Positions 5,609-5,977 of a stretch of DNA of 5,977 nt are shown piece after piece. How positions within the stretch are numbered: position 1 is the stretch's first letter; each line of letters opens with the position of its first letter. The DNA lies in NCBI GenBank assembly GCA_945898105.1, contig CAMDHL010000146.1, positions 1 through 5,977 of the forward strand, read 5' to 3'. This DNA is from Comamonas sp. lk. GTDB lineage: Bacteria > Pseudomonadota > Gammaproteobacteria > Burkholderiales > Burkholderiaceae_C. The notes beneath the pieces were generated by a model. That model did no database searches. It saw only the letters and a list, made by a program, of their open reading frames with translations, and was not told the origin of the DNA. The translations under genes and the position numbers were made by a program.

Positions 5609-5977
5609 TCAATTACCCGCGCCGCGCAAAAACGCCTGCATGTGAAAACGCGCTTGCGCGGGCGCATAACGCACATGCGGCGCTACCGGGCAGGCATTGC
5701 GCGCAAGGCAGCCGCTGCTGAGGCATTGCTGCTGTGCATCTTGGCGCACATGCGCGCGGCAACGCTCTACTGCAAATTGCTGCCCGTCATACGCCTGTAC
5801 CGGGCAGGCATGTAGGCATGGTTGCTCGATACAAGTTAGGCATGGGTTTTGATCCTGGAAGTTGCCGTCCGTGTGTTGGCTTAATGCAGCACGGTCATCC
5901 GCGTCCACCGTAGGAAAGGCCAAGGCAAAGCGGTAGGCATGCCACAGCCCATGCTGAGGGTGAATGCGCAGCATCAA
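5609..5977 (-). CDS. Ferredoxin-like 4Fe-4S protein, C-terminal fragment
   Basis: The frame is open from the right edge of the window to a TGA at 5611-5609, showing 122 residues; the start is probably beyond the window, although TTG and ATG codons occur at the very edge. Eight cysteines lie at 46, 49, 54, 58, 73, 85, 90 and 96 of the visible part. The first four form C-x2-C-x4-C-x3-CP and the last ends CPV, both marks of [4Fe-4S] ferredoxin-type sites, so two clusters are plausible. The order (cysteine-rich CP motif, ERC segment, second CP motif) recalls the ferredoxin domain of epoxyqueuosine reductase, but spacing differs and no flavin or cobalamin domain is seen here. The segment HPQHGLWHAYRFALAF (6-21) precedes it, as in small Fe-S proteins I recall from Comamonadaceae annotated only as ferredoxin-like. 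An electron-transfer role is inferred; the partner is unknown. Confidence 0.75.
   Translation of the reverse strand: MMLRIHPQHGLWHAYRFALAFPTVDADDRAALSQHTDGNFQDQNPCLTCIEQPCLHACPVQAYDGQQFAVERCRAHVRQDAQQQCLSSGCLARNACPVAPHVRYAPAQARFHMQAFLRGAGN

Noticed and set aside
5043..5676. Alternative frames overlapping the membrane protein gene (plus 5043-5531 and minus 5266-5676)
   Set aside because: The frame 4918-5571 has coherent membrane helices with charged flanks; the alternatives lack any coherent architecture and overlap it extensively.

Overview
The window reads as ordinary chromosomal DNA of a betaproteobacterium, most likely Burkholderiales and close to Comamonadaceae (Rhodoferax/Polaromonas-like). 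This placement rests on the character of the RuvB, the sterol-desaturase tail and the Fe-S protein, and on GC-rich codon use. It is recall of family character, not a database result.

Layout, left to right. (1) 1-419 (+): the C-terminal end of a sterol-desaturase/fatty-acid-hydroxylase family membrane protein, cut by the window start. (2) 416-1474 (-): complete ruvB, the Holliday-junction branch-migration motor. It converges on the desaturase, and the two stop codons share one CTAG. (3) 1475-1694: divergent intergenic region with a GC-rich hairpin. (4) 1695-2444 (+): a stand-alone cis-isoprenyl transferase (uppS/ispU type). (5) 2520-3119 (+): a DUF4337-type membrane protein with a strong ribosome binding site. 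(6) 3120-3280: convergent intergenic region with two inverted repeats. (7) 3281-4720 (-): a class-3-like aldehyde dehydrogenase. (8) 4721-4917: divergent intergenic region with a 10-bp tandem repeat and hairpins. (9) 4918-5571 (+): an unrecognised protein with about four membrane segments. (10) 5609-5977 (-): the C-terminal part of an eight-cysteine ferredoxin-like protein, cut by the window end.

The genes alternate in strand and mostly look like single transcription units. Only uppS and the DUF4337 gene run in the same direction as neighbours. No shared pathway is evident: DNA repair, polyprenyl-lipid synthesis, aldehyde oxidation and three membrane or redox proteins of unknown role sit side by side. 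No RNA gene, mobile element, CRISPR array, phage gene or toxin-antitoxin pair was found. I do not see a convincing new multi-gene system. The points most worth a second look are the isolated isoprenyl transferase with an altered active-site loop, the compact Fe-S protein at the right edge, the two poorly characterised membrane proteins, and the intergenic repeats around the aldehyde dehydrogenase.
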